The notes beneath the pieces were generated by a model, which saw only the letters and a program-made list of their open reading frames with translations, did not search any database and was not told the DNA's origin. Shown here one piece after another: positions 1 through 11,955 of a stretch of DNA of 64,000 nucleotides (position 1 is its first letter; every line of letters starts with the position of its first letter). Where the stretch lies: the NCBI RefSeq assembly GCF_040712315.1, contig NC_134015.1, forward strand, positions 12,978,945 to 13,042,944, given 5' to 3'. The stretch comes from Castanea sativa. Taxonomy: Eukaryota > Streptophyta > Magnoliopsida > Fagales > Fagaceae. A program made the position numbers and the translations under genes.

Positions 1-774
1 TACCCACACCCCACAACAAATGCCAAAGCAAACTATAAAATTGGGGTTTTTGTAGAGAAGAATGAAATATTACCAATGCAAGGAAGAGTTGCTGACCGTG
101 AGAGATAGATAGAAAGAGATCTGTGAAAAGAGGAGAGACCAGAGTGGGAGAGACAGTGAGAATAAGAAAGGAGAGAAAAAGCAAAGAGAAGGAGAAAATT
201 AAAAGCTTATCGTGAGACTGTGATACAAAGTAGGCGCCAAAATAAGTTGTTTCCCGCGGCTAGAGAGAGTAAAGAAAAAGATAATATTTATAGGAGAGAT
301 GTGATGCCTGAGAGAGAGATTGTTTTCCGGAAAAAAAAAATGGAAAACATTCAATAGAAAATAAGACTTACTTTTATTAAGGTTTTCCATTGACTAAAGA
401 TAGTTTTCCGTTGACTAAATTTTTTTTGTGCTACCAAACTTTGAAAAATGTGGAAAACTATCTATATAAATAGTTTTCCAGTGAAACAAACAGAGCGTTA
501 TAGGAGTTCATTTCACTGCAAGTTTACTTCTACTGTGTTGCACTTGCACATTTTCATTTATTTGAATAAAAATCAAATTCATTTTAAAAAGAAAAAAAAA
601 AAATTCAAATTTTTTTGGCATAGTTGGGCACAGTGGTTTTGTTTCTTAATTGAATTTCCAAATATATTGGATACAGAACAATTTTTGGCAGTATTAGCGG
701 TTGAAGAGGCTGCTCTTCAGGCAGCATTTGTAAAGGGCTTTCACGGATTTTCATGCCATAGTTAAGAATGCAGT
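1..774. other. Intergenic, no gene seen
   Basis: The first 230 bases are strongly purine-rich (GAGA-type). Short GGAAAAC/GTTTTCC motifs recur at 300-480 and include a perfect 10-bp inverted repeat, 452-461 against 470-479, around an AT loop. Short open frames here have no recognisable domain. It may be the end of a small inverted-repeat element. Confidence 0.5.
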
Positions 775-775
775 A

Positions 776-945
776 AAACTTAAATACAGTACTTTAAGTG
801 TTGTTCTTTAAGTTTTCCTCTTAAGATTTAGTCATGTGGCTACTTAACTGAAAAATACACTTCCTTCTCATGAGAAAAAATCCATATGACAGAATTTTAA
901 AAAGGAAACCTAAAGAACAGCACCTAAGTACTGTACATAAATCTT
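776..945. mobile_element. MITE-like inverted repeat
   Basis: Arms at about 776-820 and 903-945 are imperfect reverse complements of about 40 bp; both contain the ACAGTACTT/AAGTACTGT core and the AAAGAACA block. No coding content. The size and fold-back structure fit a MITE; no target-site duplication was established. Confidence 0.6.
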
Positions 946-1509
946 GTTCTAATCTTAGGTTTTTTTTTATTCCAATAAAACTCTTTTCTCTTCAAAAACG
1001 TTCCTACTACACGCTAACAGGATTGTGCAACAAAAAAATTTGTTGTAATAAACTTTAGATATTTTAATGACAACATTGATGCAATGATATATTTTTTGTT
1101 GCAACAAAAAATTTAGTGCTTCGAATATCTTGGAGCAATATACTATTACTTTATGGATTTTTTTGCAATAGATTGCAAATAATTTACTAAAATAATTTGG
1201 CTCAAATTATTGCAATAATATCTTTTTTATAATAGATAATTGTTTTATGTTTGCTATTGCAATAGATTGTAAGATAATTGATATCGGATTATTGCAATAA
1301 TATTTTGTTGCAATTTCATATTTGTCATTGCAATAGATTGTAAAATAATTAATATTTAGTTATTGCAATGACATCTTCATTGCAATAACCTTTTACTTTG
1401 AAATTTTAATTGTAATATATAATATTGCCAAAATAATTGGTATTAAATTATTGCAACGATTTTTTCTATTAAGTTATTGCAACAAATTTTTCTAATATAG
1501 TTTTATATA

Positions 1510-2190
1510 AAAGAGAAAGCTTTTTCAATTTGGTCAAGAACGTCAACCAAGGAGACAATGTGAAGCCTTGTTACTCTCTAATGCGTAAACTTTCCAAGTT
1601 TGGAGGTGGCTTTAAGGCATTCAAAACTAATACATCACTCCTCATTCTTTCATCGCTTGACTCTAAGGCATCCCCAAATAATCGAAGATACTTCATTTCT
1701 CTATCTTCTCTATCCTTCCCTTTCTCAAAAGAAGAGAGACACATTATGGAGGTGTGTTGTTTCTTGAGTTGTGCATTTTTGGCTTCACTTACATCAAGTT
1801 CAAAATTTTCAATTCTCCTAGGTTACATCCTCCAGTGTCCTTATCATTTATGTTGGAAATTTCTAATGTCCTAAGAGATACCAATCTTCTGAATACCCTT
1901 GGAAAATTAAACAATCTCCAAGGAGAATAAGATATATTAAGTTAATTAGTTTACCCATCCCCATGGTAATTCTATGTACTCAGAAATATTATGCCAAGTA
2001 ATCTTCAAAAATTGTAAATTGCACATATTACAGATTGTTTCAAGCAATTTACCATAGTAGTCAATTAGATTGAGATACCTTAAAATTATTAAATTATCCA
2101 TTGTATCTGAAATTTCCATTGAATTCTTCAAAGTTAATGCACATAATCGTCTAAAATTTTGAAATAATTTAGTGCTACAACCCATTTAAA
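1510..2190 (-). pseudogene. NLR leucine-rich-repeat fragment
   Basis: The minus strand encodes degenerate LRRs of a CC-NB-ARC-LRR (RGA-like) resistance protein. A frame from 2185 to 1946 reads as LRR segments (ILRYLNL, MCNLQFLKI). After stops and frameshifts it continues with the typical C-terminal NLR segment (LNALKPPPNLESLRIRE and LTKLKKLSL) at about 1640-1530. There is no NB-ARC and no start. In-frame stops at about 1945 and 1585 rule out function. The same fragment recurs at 37505-38175. Confidence 0.8.
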
Positions 2191-4277
2191 AGAAAGTTCG
2201 TAGATTTTTAGCACTATCAATGGACACATTAAATGGAGCTTTTTTACTGTCTAAAAACAAATGCCACGCATTTGTATAATCAGATTCCATCCAATTGTTA
2301 CTATCTTTCGTGATGCATTCCTTTTTTGTGATTGATTGTGCATGGTCATACACAATGTCATGCGTTTTTAATCATAATAACTTAGTACAAGCCATCACAA
2401 ATTTTATAATAATAGATTGGAAATAATTTACCAAAATAATTTGGGTCAAGCTATTGGAACAATATCTTTGTTATAATAGATAATTGTTTTATGTTTGTCA
2501 TTACAATAAATTGTAAAATAATTGATATCAGATTATTGTAATAATATTTTCATTACAGTTTTTCATGTTTGTCATTGTTATAGATTTGGGTCAAGTTATT
2601 GCAACATTATCTTTGTTATAATAGATAATTGTTTTATGTTTGTCATTGCAATAGATTGTAAAATAATTGATATTGGATAATTATAATAATATTTTCATTG
2701 CAGTTTTCATGTTTGTCATTGTTATAGATTATAAAATAATTAATATTTAGTTATTGCAATGATATCTTTATTGCAATAATCTATCACTTTGAAATTTTCA
2801 TTGTAATATATTACAAAAATAATTGGTATCAAATTATTGCAATAATTTTTCAACTTAAGTTATTGCAAATTTTGGTACTACCATTATATTATATTTCTTT
2901 CATTCTTTGTCCTGTATGGTGGTAACCGATAAAAAGATATTTAAAATTTGAGAAAAACCATTACAATAAGTTTGGTGATACAACAATTTGCACAACTTTT
3001 GTCACATGAGAGAGTTGTGATAAAAATTGTAAAAATTATTTGGGTAGTAAACTTCTTGAAACCCTTATTACACTCTTTGTTAATGATGAAGAATAATTCT
3101 ACTACTACAATAATTTTTACAACTTTTGCTACAACTTGCCCACGTAACAATTTGTAAATAGTGGAATTATGAAAATAGTTGTGGTACTGGACTTACTCAT
3201 GAGGAAGAAAAATTTGGATGTTACAAATTTCTCCAATTTTTACTCTAAAAATCTAAGAGAGTAAAGAAAGAACAAGGCAATTCATGATGTGTATTAACCT
3301 GATAGGTTGGCATTAAAGAGAGGAATTATTTCATAAGGACCAACCAAAGAACCCTTTAGCACATTATTTTCATCTTTGTCTTGCATTTTATCTCCATTCC
3401 CTCATCATCGATCCTTCGTCCACATTCAACCAATGACTATTTTTAAATTTTATTTTTTTCTCTTTGAAATAAACATAATTGAATTTGTGATCCAAACCAA
3501 ATTTAGTAATTAATTGTTAAAAAAGAAGAAGATGAATCTCCTAGATTTAAATATTTATAAAATTGAAAACATTTTTAAAAAATCTCACAAATAAGGATAA
3601 ACATATATGTATATATATTACATAGGGAAACAATTTTTAAATATATATATATATAATCTTACCTAAGAGTAAATAAAAAATAGTTAAAAGTTATAACATT
3701 AATAATTTTCTTATGTGAACGCCTATGAAGATATCCACAATTTTTCTATATAATACATACTATAGAATTTCGATCTATAGCATCCGCTCCATGATCATTA
3801 CTCTTTTTCTTTAAATTCAAAAGGCTAATTGGTTTTTGGTATAAATAGGACTTAAAAGTCAAATCACAAAGTCTCTTATTCAAAGAAGAACACATCAATT
3901 GCAAAATCTAATAGAGGTTGTTTAAGCATCACTCTTCAGAATATCATACTCTCTTTGACCCTATTAAAAATGTTGGTCAAATTAAAACTAAATATGTATT
4001 GACTAGTAAAATGAACTTAGGAGGCCTATAAAAAAAAATCACACTCTACATCTAAGAACCTGCACCCCAAATGTTTTATTAAAAATAACCTACAATTATA
4101 ATAGACCATAAAATAATTTAAAATAAATAATATATGAAACTCGTTTTAAAATTTTCTTAAAATTTTTTATGACTGAGTTTTAATTACAATGGTACTTTAT
4201 TTTTTTAAATATTTAGTAATAGAATTTCATTTAAAGTAGAATACATTAAATTATGATGTACTTACAACCCCTATTAG

Positions 4278-4318
<41 letters not shown>
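4278..4318. repeat. (AAT)n microsatellite
   Basis: About 13 uninterrupted AAT units within the AT-rich block. The copy-2 equivalent near 40144 is much shorter. Confidence 0.95.
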
Positions 4319-4935
4319 TTACTTACAACCAGTCACATCACATGGGAAACTATGTTCTTCAACCAGTAATACATTTTTGGCTAATTTTTGTTTTTATCCT
4401 TAAACTTCAAAAAATTCGTTTATCATCACTGAATGTTTTAAAGAATTATTTTCAATAGTTTAGGGGATTAAAAACTTTTTTACCATAGTTAAAGCAATTA
4501 CAAATGGAGCTTTTATTTTTGAGCTTTTTCTTTTGTTGTCTACATGCCCAACACATGCATAATTATTAGTAAATTTTATCTTCTACTCCTTTGGTTTTCT
4601 TTTTACAAATTAAATTGTACAAACTTACAGTCAAAATGCAGGGGAACTGGAAATATATGGTCTTTTACTTTGTAGGTTTAAAACACTCAAGACCCCAACA
4701 ATTGTTAGTGCATTAGCTATACACTTCCAGCATTCACTTTCATCCTCGCTATCCTTTTCAGGTAGTTTATTATTTGAGTGTCTGTTTGTTCTGGAAATTT
4801 AATTTTGGTTTTCTTTCTTCCAATTCGTATGAATTAAAGGTTTTAAAGTTGATGATTTTGTAGGAAAGAATCTGGGGGAATTAAAGACCAAGGCAGGGCA
4901 AGCCACTAGTATGTATTAGATGATGAAAACCCAAT

Positions 4936-6372
4936 TACAAACATTAAAATCAACTGTAGAGCAGCATCTTATTTAATTCCTAAGCAAAATGAGGAACATA
5001 ATAATAACCCAAAAAGTATAATTCTAATTCCTACGACAAAACAGAGGTGTCAAAGACTTTATGCAAAGGAAAAGCAAAAATAAGTATGGATTTGAAATTG
5101 AAAATCAAACATATAAAGGGGAGGTTAAGGGGAAAATATAGCATATGACACATCAGGGTTTTTGATTTTTTTTTTTTTTTTTTAATTTTGAGATTGATCT
5201 TAACGGGCTTGTACGCTTGGTATGGTTCAGCCTAACTTTTAATAACAATTAGTCTGTGACTCTGTGGCTAATACTCAAAATTTCAAATCACAAGCATATC
5301 TTGATTTTTAGTTCTAAAGAGATTATGATGTTTAATTCATTACACTATCAATCAATAGGATTTTTGCTAACTAAAGTCATTTATTTCCAATTTGAAATCC
5401 AAAAACTATTTTTGGTGGAGGGTACCGGTCTACCAAGTTACCTGAGTTTTCTGAAATGGATGTGTGATAATTTATTATTATGTCTTTTTTTTTTTTAACT
5501 AAATGACAATGTAACTGCTTTTGGTGAAAGTGATAACAATGTTAAAAATTTAGATTTTTATAATAATTTCTCAAAAAAAAATTTATAATATATACATACA
5601 TACATATGTGTGTGTGTAATATAAACATACCAATCAACATCTTTATTTGGGTAAAAAAAAATAAAATCCACAATGCACATCTAGGTAAAAAAACTATTTA
5701 GATTAAAATTTGAAACTTTGATTTAACATTTTTACTAAATACCCCAAGATACCAGGGAGTGTTTCACAAATCATAAAATTGTTTCAATTTTTGTATAAAT
5801 TCATTAAATTGAATAAAAATACAACTAGTGTAAATTGAGTTGGTGATATATATTTTTCTAAACTCATGTTAGTAGCAATCTCAATGAGAATATGTGAAAG
5901 AAAATATAAATTTCAAATTTCAAAAAAAAAAAATCTAAATCTAAAACTAGTTTTGGAATTTAAGATTGCGTTGAATTAAAGTTGGTAGCATGGTCCGTTA
6001 GTTTTGGAATTTAAGATTGCCCCATCTAAAACCTAAAATAATAGTTAGTTAGGTTTTGGAAGTTACAGAGTAAGAGCAACGAGAATGTTCTAGACATTAA
6101 ATCAAGCAGGAGTGAGTTTAATTATGTTTTAGGAAATTGCATACAACTCTATTTGGTGTTGCTAATAATCCGTTCAAAGGAAAATGTTTGAACCTTAATT
6201 TTTTAGTGATTGTATGTGTTCTAGTATCTAGCAGGTGAGTTCATTAACCCTTGCGTGTGGCAGCATTTCCTTTTCTCACAGCAAAAATAACATAAAGTTT
6301 CGCGGTAGGAGTACTGTGACTCACCAACAGTCTCACACTGTCACGTCTGTGAGTATAGTGTGCACCTGTAGT
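4936..6372. other. Intergenic, no gene seen
   Basis: AT-rich sequence with a T18 tract near 5168 and a short (TG)n near 5609. 5490-5960 recurs at 11320-11715. Short open frames lack recognisable domains. Confidence 0.5.
5490..5960. repeat. Dispersed duplicate of 11320-11715
   Basis: Several blocks match in order and orientation between the two places: TGACAATGTAACTG, TTTTGGTGAAAGTG, CAAATCATAAAAT.GTTTCAA, and the poly(A) run followed by TCTAAATC. Family unknown and noncoding; it may be an internal part of a degenerate element. Confidence 0.65.
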
Positions 6373-6380
6373 GTTCTGCA

Positions 6381-7042
6381 TAGGTATGGCAAATTTTGCC
6401 TTGTCCCGTTTAACTCGTCCCTTCCTGCTTCGTCCCGCATGGATTTTCCTTATCCCACAAAGGTGGTGGAGCAGGAGTAAGACAAGATTTTAACCCCGCA
6501 CTACAGGGTGAGACGGGGATGGGTTTAGACTTGTTAGACCCACCCTGCCCGTCCTCACCCTGCCCGCGTTGGTAAGGGTTATAATTGTAAATTTTTCATA
6601 CCCTAATACTCTACTATATATTTAAACAAACATATCAATATTAACTTATTTTCTTTTATCCAATATGGTTCTCTGCCTTTATTTTGTTATGCGTTATACT
6701 ATGAGTTTTTTTTTTTTTTTTGTGATTGTCTTGTTAAACGCTTGGATATATTATTCAATTTTTTCTAAAAATATATTTAATTTGATAGGATAAATTTAGT
6801 TGTAATTTCAAATATATTTTTATTAATGAAATAAGTTTTATTAAAGAAATTATAATAATTGTAGGGTAAATTAACAAAAAGTAGAGTTTTACGGGATGGA
6901 GCGGGGCCCCAAGAGGTGGGGATGGGGTGAAAAAGTTTTCCCTATCATGCGGGGCAAGGCGGGGATGGGGCAAGACAAAACCATGCGGGGCGAGGATGAA
7001 GACTCCATCCTACGGCTTCATCTCGCCCCATTGTCATCCCTA
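6381..7042. mobile_element. hAT-like MITE with 8-bp target duplication
   Basis: The left end TAGGTATGGCAA matches the reverse complement of the right end (TAGGGATGACAATGG). Flanking octamers are GTTCTGCA at 6373-6380 and CTTCTGCA at 7043-7050 (7 of 8). GC-rich subterminal GGGGCGGG-type blocks contrast with an AT-rich middle. There is no transposase. The 8-bp duplication and terminal motif suit a hAT-derived nonautonomous element. Confidence 0.8.
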
Positions 7043-7043
7043 C

Positions 7044-7337
7044 TTCTGCAAACTATGCACTAGGCTGAACCGATAGCTACCATCAGGGTAGTTCCTCGTG
7101 TTGAGTCAAATTAAGCCATTCAGCAAAAACAAAAAGTCAAATTAAGCCACAGGCTCCACTCCTTGTGGTGCTCTTCTGTAAATTCCTTTAAGTTTCAGCC
7201 TTGTGACCATACGCCCCTAGAACTCAAAGACTTTGATTTTTCATAAGGTACTAGCGGAGTCCTATAAGTAACATCTGCTTATCCATGCTTGACATCGTTT
7301 ATGGTTCCGCATACTGTGCACTAGGCTGAACCGATAG
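7044..7337. repeat. 33-bp direct repeats bracketing the 18S fragment
   Basis: 7044-7076 and 7305-7337 differ at about three positions and share the exact core GCACTAGGCTGAACCGATAG. They lie immediately outside the 18S-like segment. Origin unknown. Confidence 0.85.
7088..7306 (-). pseudogene. Nuclear 18S rRNA gene fragment
   Basis: The plus strand is the reverse complement of part of cytoplasmic 18S rRNA. Recognisable stretches include GTGTTGAGTCAAATTAAGCC, AATTCCTTTAAGTTTCAGCC, CAAAGACTTTGATTTTTCAT and GACATCGTTTATGGTT. About 200 bp remain, with many C-to-T-type changes and an internal duplication of GTCAAATTAAGCC (7104-7116 and 7136-7148). It is a dead fragment outside any rDNA array. Confidence 0.88.
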
Positions 7338-7631
7338 TTTACGTCACGGTGCATGTCGTGTACACAGCAAGGTCTCTCTAGCAACTTAGGTGGAGGCAAA
7401 ATACATAGGACCCTCACAGGCCTGACACAAATGGGCATCCTTTACCGCATTGCACATATATGGTTTCTATCTCTAGACAATATCAATACAGAATATCTAA
7501 TTCAAACCCATCCCACTAAATTTTATGATCCATTCCCAGGTCATAATTAATTGAGGCAATATTGTGGAAATTATAACTTCAACTGAAAACTTGGTAGGAA
7601 AGGTGCATCAAAAGCAATGACATAACAATAA

Positions 7632-8411
7632 AAACTTTTTCTTCTCACGGAAGAGATTGAAATTGATGCTAAAGTTGTGTATAATTGGATTTCTAATGAG
7701 CATGCTTGAAAAATACCATGCCTCTCTCATTATGGATTGTGAGACCCTCATCACCCAAAATTTCCAAATGAAGATGAAACATTGCTATCGTGAAGCAAAC
7801 TAATGTGCCGATGCATTGGCTAGAAATGACCCGATTATTACCCTTGTTATTTTTAATAGCCTGCCTATGGACATCTATATGCTATTATTTTATGACAATA
7901 TGGACATATATTATGAGATGACTTGTATTTAAACTAGATAACTTGGAGGCACTATATCATTTTCCTTAGACAATATTTGCCCCCCACACTTTTGTTGCTA
8001 AAGGGTTATTGCAAATTTGTCTCCAAGATACAACCAAGATGTTGAGTTCTACAGATAGCAATTCTGGAGAATGACCACATGATTTATTGTGTTTCTTATG
8101 TTATTTTTCAAGTGAACATAAGCCTCTATTCATGAAAATGCACATATGGGCAATTAGTTATTTTTTCATAAAACGGTTAACAAAAATTGAAACCTCTTCA
8201 ATCTTTCTGAATAGTCACCAGAAAATTCTAGAATATTCAAGAAAATTTAGATTTTCAAATTTTCACTTAAAAATTTCCAAAACTTGAATTTTCACTTTAT
8301 GAAACCATATTCTCGAAACTCAATCATCATTATTACATCATATCCTTGTATATACCTATATATACAACAATTTCTTTAGTATAAAATCGTTCTTTTACCA
8401 CCCAAAAAAAA
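7632..8411 (+). mobile_element. 5'-truncated LINE with RNase H remnant
   Basis: The insert is flanked by AACAATAA at 7624-7631 and 8412-8419 and ends in an A-run. The related locus at about 18960 has no insert at this point, so the empty site is visible. From 7706 the plus strand encodes the end of a plant LINE RNase H-like domain: DCETLITQNFQ, then KHCYREAN, a stop, CADALARND, and a C-terminal tail to about 7930. The remaining 480 bp is a 3' untranslated-like region. The element is dead. Confidence 0.85.
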
Positions 8412-8614
8412 AACAATAACACTTAAACTGAATTTAAAAGAAATATAACAAGAAAATATATTATTTTATTTATCCAAATCCATCCCCTAAACAAAACCAA
8501 CCAACCTAAAAATGAATAGTAGGGTTTTGGAGAAATTTATTTACTTATTCATTATTTTGTGGTATTAGTTCCCAAAGAAATCATACAATTTGTATGAGTA
8601 TACACTTATTCAGT

Positions 8615-9019
8615 TCAGTCTTCATTCAGATCAAACTTACATTCGATCGTAACATCCCCTTTGTCTTGATCTTCTTGTAGCACAAATCCTGTTAAATCTG
8701 AACCAGCCTTTTTATGAAGGTCAGATAACAAGTAGGAGACTCGTGAAAGTGATTTTCCACGATGTTGGAACTCCAAACATAGCCTCTCCTTTAATTCCGA
8801 AAATTCAAGCTCCATTGGGAAGTTCCACGTTATTGAATTGCTGTCTTTGTCTGATCTCCTGGACAAATCCGTGAATTTTAAGTCTTTTTGTTGCAACTTA
8901 TTCCAACTGTGGGATATCGCCACCCCCACTCTAATTCCCTCCTCATCAATCAATCTCTTAAAGAGATCAGAATACTTTTGGCCACACTTCAAAGACACAA
9001 TTTTGAGATTTAACTTCAT
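8615..9019 (-). CDS. Small C2-like protein, 134 residues
   Basis: Single-exon frame with a start at 9019 and a stop at 8615. A TATA box lies 65-74 bp upstream of the ATG and is also conserved upstream of the decayed copy at 19.2-19.6 kb. The N-terminus MKLNLKIVSLKCG, a central VGVAISHSW strand, TWNFPMELEF around residues 64-73, and later RVSYLLSDL and VTIECKFD follow the strand order of short plant C2 domains of the SRC2 type. Calcium-binding aspartates are not obvious. The C2 assignment is inference; the ORF, its promoter and its duplication are seen. If correct it would be a membrane- or protein-docking module. It sits 200 bp beyond a LINE insertion. Confidence 0.6.
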   Translation of the reverse strand: MKLNLKIVSLKCGQKYSDLFKRLIDEEGIRVGVAISHSWNKLQQKDLKFTDLSRRSDKDSNSITWNFPMELEFSELKERLCLEFQHRGKSLSRVSYLLSDLHKKAGSDLTGFVLQEDQDKGDVTIECKFDLNED

Positions 9020-9083
9020 TTTTCTAATTTGCTAATATTTGGAATAAATATTTGACTGCTTTTACAGGTAGCTCACAACACTG

Positions 9084-9093
9084 TATATATATA
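9084..9093 (-). promoter_or_regulatory. TATA box of the C2-like gene
   Basis: A TATATATATA stretch 65-74 bp upstream of the ATG at 9019. The paralogous locus keeps TATATATA at the matching distance. Confidence 0.55.
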
Positions 9094-9109
9094 AGTAGTA
9101 ATTAAGAAA

Positions 9110-10247
9110 GTCATGGGTTGAGCTTTTATAAGAAAGAATATATTAAGTAAAAATATTAATTAAGAGCATTCAAAGGTATATCATGCTAATGCTATAATTA
9201 TGTATTATGTATTATATATTATATTATGCATTGGCGTGGTAAGATGGGAGTAATTACAAGTTTACAACCCTTCGGCCAAAAAAAATAAATAAATAAATTC
9301 ATATTTTCATATATATATATATATATATATATAATTACTTTTGATTTTATGTTTTCCTATAATAAGCATGTCTGTGAACATCAATTCAGAGATTCGAATG
9401 ATTAGGATCTTAGTTCATTGTAATTGAGATTTTGTTTTTTGTTTTTTGTTTTTTTAAATCTAATAGCTAATACGATACCACCTTATCTTATTTAAAGTAT
9501 TGAATGGCTTGATTGCATATACCTTATCTTTAAATATAAAATTTAATCTGAAAAATGAAATGGACTATCTTCATTTTAGTAACATTTGGATTTGTAAATT
9601 TTTTTTGTACCTTAATATCTAAAAGTTAATCACAATTTTTTATTATTATTTGTTATAAATAAATTAACTCATATGCACAAGGGAGAGAGAAATAGGTTCT
9701 GACTCCCATTAATCATAACTTTGAGACATATAATGAATACTAGAAATATGGTTTTCCATAGTTCTCTCTCTTTTGGTATGGATATGCCCTAAGAAGAATT
9801 AATCCAAACAATGAAAAAAAAATCCCATATTTCTACAGGGCTAGAAAACAAGAAAACCCCGAAGTAAAAAAAATGACTCAATGAGCCTAAGCTTAGGCTT
9901 TGAAGGACGCAGACCCACATGCACGTCATAGATTTCTCTCATTGTCTCATCACCAAGAACAGCGCGTCTTGTTGATGAGTTTGAGAGCTCCATGGGCTGC
10001 TGGGGAGTTAAACAAGTCAGGGTTAAGAGTGTGAATTGGGTGGGTTTGAGGCCTTTGGGCTGATCATAAATGGGCTGGGTACTAAACACCCATTGATCCA
10101 TTTATGGCACATTTGACCATATAATTAACACCGATACCCAATTCAACCAAATTATAAAAAAGTGAAACCCAACTTACCCAATTAGCAATTACCCACTAAT
10201 CTATTTTAAAAAAATAACCTATAATACTTTTTCTTCAATCAGTTATT
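9110..10247. other. Intergenic, no gene seen
   Basis: Contains a (TA)n tract at about 9309-9332 and AT-rich sequence. A minus-strand open frame at 9841-10101 has no recognised domain and could be a captured fragment. Confidence 0.4.
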
Positions 10248-10252
10248 AGTAT

Positions 10253-11003
10253 TGTGGGGAGTAAAAATATCTTAATAGGGATATGGGCCATTGGGCCTTG
10301 CTAAGGAAGGCCGACCTACTCTTGGGTTTAGGGCTTGTTGATACTCTAGGTCGGCCCATACGCCGAGGGTCCGAGGACCGAGCCGAGGATTCTTTTCCCC
10401 TCGGACTGACATCAAAGAACCTGAGACTTCATGGTACAGGTTAGGGAATGGCACGGTCAAGACCAATGGTTAAAGGGGGTGAACCCCAAAATGCCCCAGA
10501 AGCACCGGTGTTGAAGAAATGTCAAAGATAAAGGCTGCTACTTCCACATTAAAGACCCTGCACCTACCACCCTGGCTGCATTAATGGGGAGGTGACACTT
10601 GAACAGTGGAAGGGAAACTTCTAGTTACTGTTCAAAGGCACTAAGAAAAGAAATATCTAGGCTAAGGGAGGAATTGGGGCAACACGTGTATAAAGTATTA
10701 AAAAGAGGAGTATTTAAGGGGGGACCAAAAAACAGAAAGGGAGAGAACTTTTTGTAACCTAAAAAGAAAAAAAGACAAAGGGTGAGATATAATATAAGAA
10801 CAGCTCTCGGCTTACGTCCGAGGAGGCCCAGTTACAATATTCCTTGTTGTTTTCAATTACTTGCGATCTTTAGTTTGTCATTTAATCCTCATATACTTCT
10901 AACCTGGGTTTCAAGCCCACACTCTACAAATTCTTATTGTTTAAGGCTCATTGGGCCTGAGCCCATAACTGTTCTTGGGTCCAGGTGCAATTGTGCACTT
11001 ACA
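10253..11003 (+). mobile_element. Solo LTR, 751 bp, target duplication AGTAT
   Basis: Starts TGTGGGGAG and ends CACTTACA, flanked by perfect AGTAT at 10248-10252 and 11004-11008. It is GC-richer than its surroundings, with repeated CCGAGG/CCTCGG motifs and a TATAAAG plus poly-purine leader near 10689-10770, as expected for an LTR promoter. No internal region is present, so it is a solo LTR left by recombination. Superfamily not determined. Confidence 0.9.
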
Positions 11004-11004
11004 A

Positions 11005-11006
<2 letters not shown>

Positions 11007-11042
<36 letters not shown>
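11007..11042. repeat. (TA)n microsatellite at the LTR target site
   Basis: The tract starts inside the right-hand AGTAT target duplication of the solo LTR. Confidence 0.95.
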
Positions 11043-11045
<3 letters not shown>

Positions 11046-11319
11046 ACACATATACGCATTAACCTCATTATACGTGTTTCGCGCATGCCGTGAGACTTTA
11101 TTTTTTGGGTTTACACATTTTATTCATGACAGTTTTTTTTTTAAAAAAAAAATTGTATTAGTACTTGATTACTAATGCAAGAAAAAGATGTGAAAGTGGG
11201 AAAAAAAACTGTTTAGTGATAAAAAAAAAAAAAGTACATTTGTGGGAAAAAAAATAGTTTTATTTTTTTTTTTTTTTAAAAGAAGCGGTATTAATACTTG
11301 ACAATATATTATTATGTAT

Positions 11320-11715
11320 TTTTTTAAATGACAATCTAACTGATTTTGGTGAAAGTGCCAACAATGTTAAAGATTAAATATATATATATATATATTTTTT
11401 TTTTTAAAACTGTGTTCAGATTAAAAATGTAAAATCATATATGATCTAACATTTTTACTCTATAGGCCCAGATACTGGGAGGTGCTTCGCAAATCATAAA
11501 ATAGTTTCAATTTTTGTAAAAATTGAAATATTGAATAAAAAATACAACTAGTTTCAATTTTTGTAAACATTGAATAGAAAATACAACTAGTTTAAACTGA
11601 ATTGGTGATATAGAGTTTTCTAAACTCAGGTTAGTAGCAATCTAAATGAGAATATGTAATTGTAAATATAAATCTAATATTTCAAAAAAAAAATCTAAAT
11701 CCAAGAACTGGGTCT
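11320..11715. repeat. Dispersed duplicate of 5490-5960
   Basis: Second copy of the noncoding segment described at 5490-5960. A short internal duplication of AATACAACTAGTTT is seen at about 11540 and 11580. Confidence 0.65.
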
Positions 11716-11955
11716 AGTTATTATATTATGTTATTAGATTATTATCTAAGCTTATTGCTATTAGAATTTGGATACTGAAGGAACAAAAATTACAAGACTT
11801 GAGATTGTATTCAATTTTTTTACAAATTATAGGTTGACTGAAATTTTAATCTACAATACTTTTGATTCGAATATCTTGAATGAAGATTAATTTAATTCCA
11901 CATGAATTAGAGCATGAGACACTGCTTTGACATGTGGTGGGGGTTGAATCCTGAG

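Larger units (their letters stand above)
1026..4935. repeat. AT-rich block copy 1 (pairs with 37004-40773)
   Basis: This 3.9-kb block aligns almost end to end, in the same orientation, with 37004-40773. It begins with motifs of the TTGCAATAGATTGTAAAATA type, then an NLR LRR remnant on the minus strand, then the same motifs again, then a shared AT-rich tail ending at TAGTATGTATTAGATGATGA. Within it, about 2436-2540 is repeated at about 2587-2680. Only the LRR fragment has protein similarity. Confidence 0.8.

Noticed and set aside
9841..10101. Possible 86-codon gene on the minus strand
   Set aside because: No recognised domain, no paralog or splice context; only an open frame.
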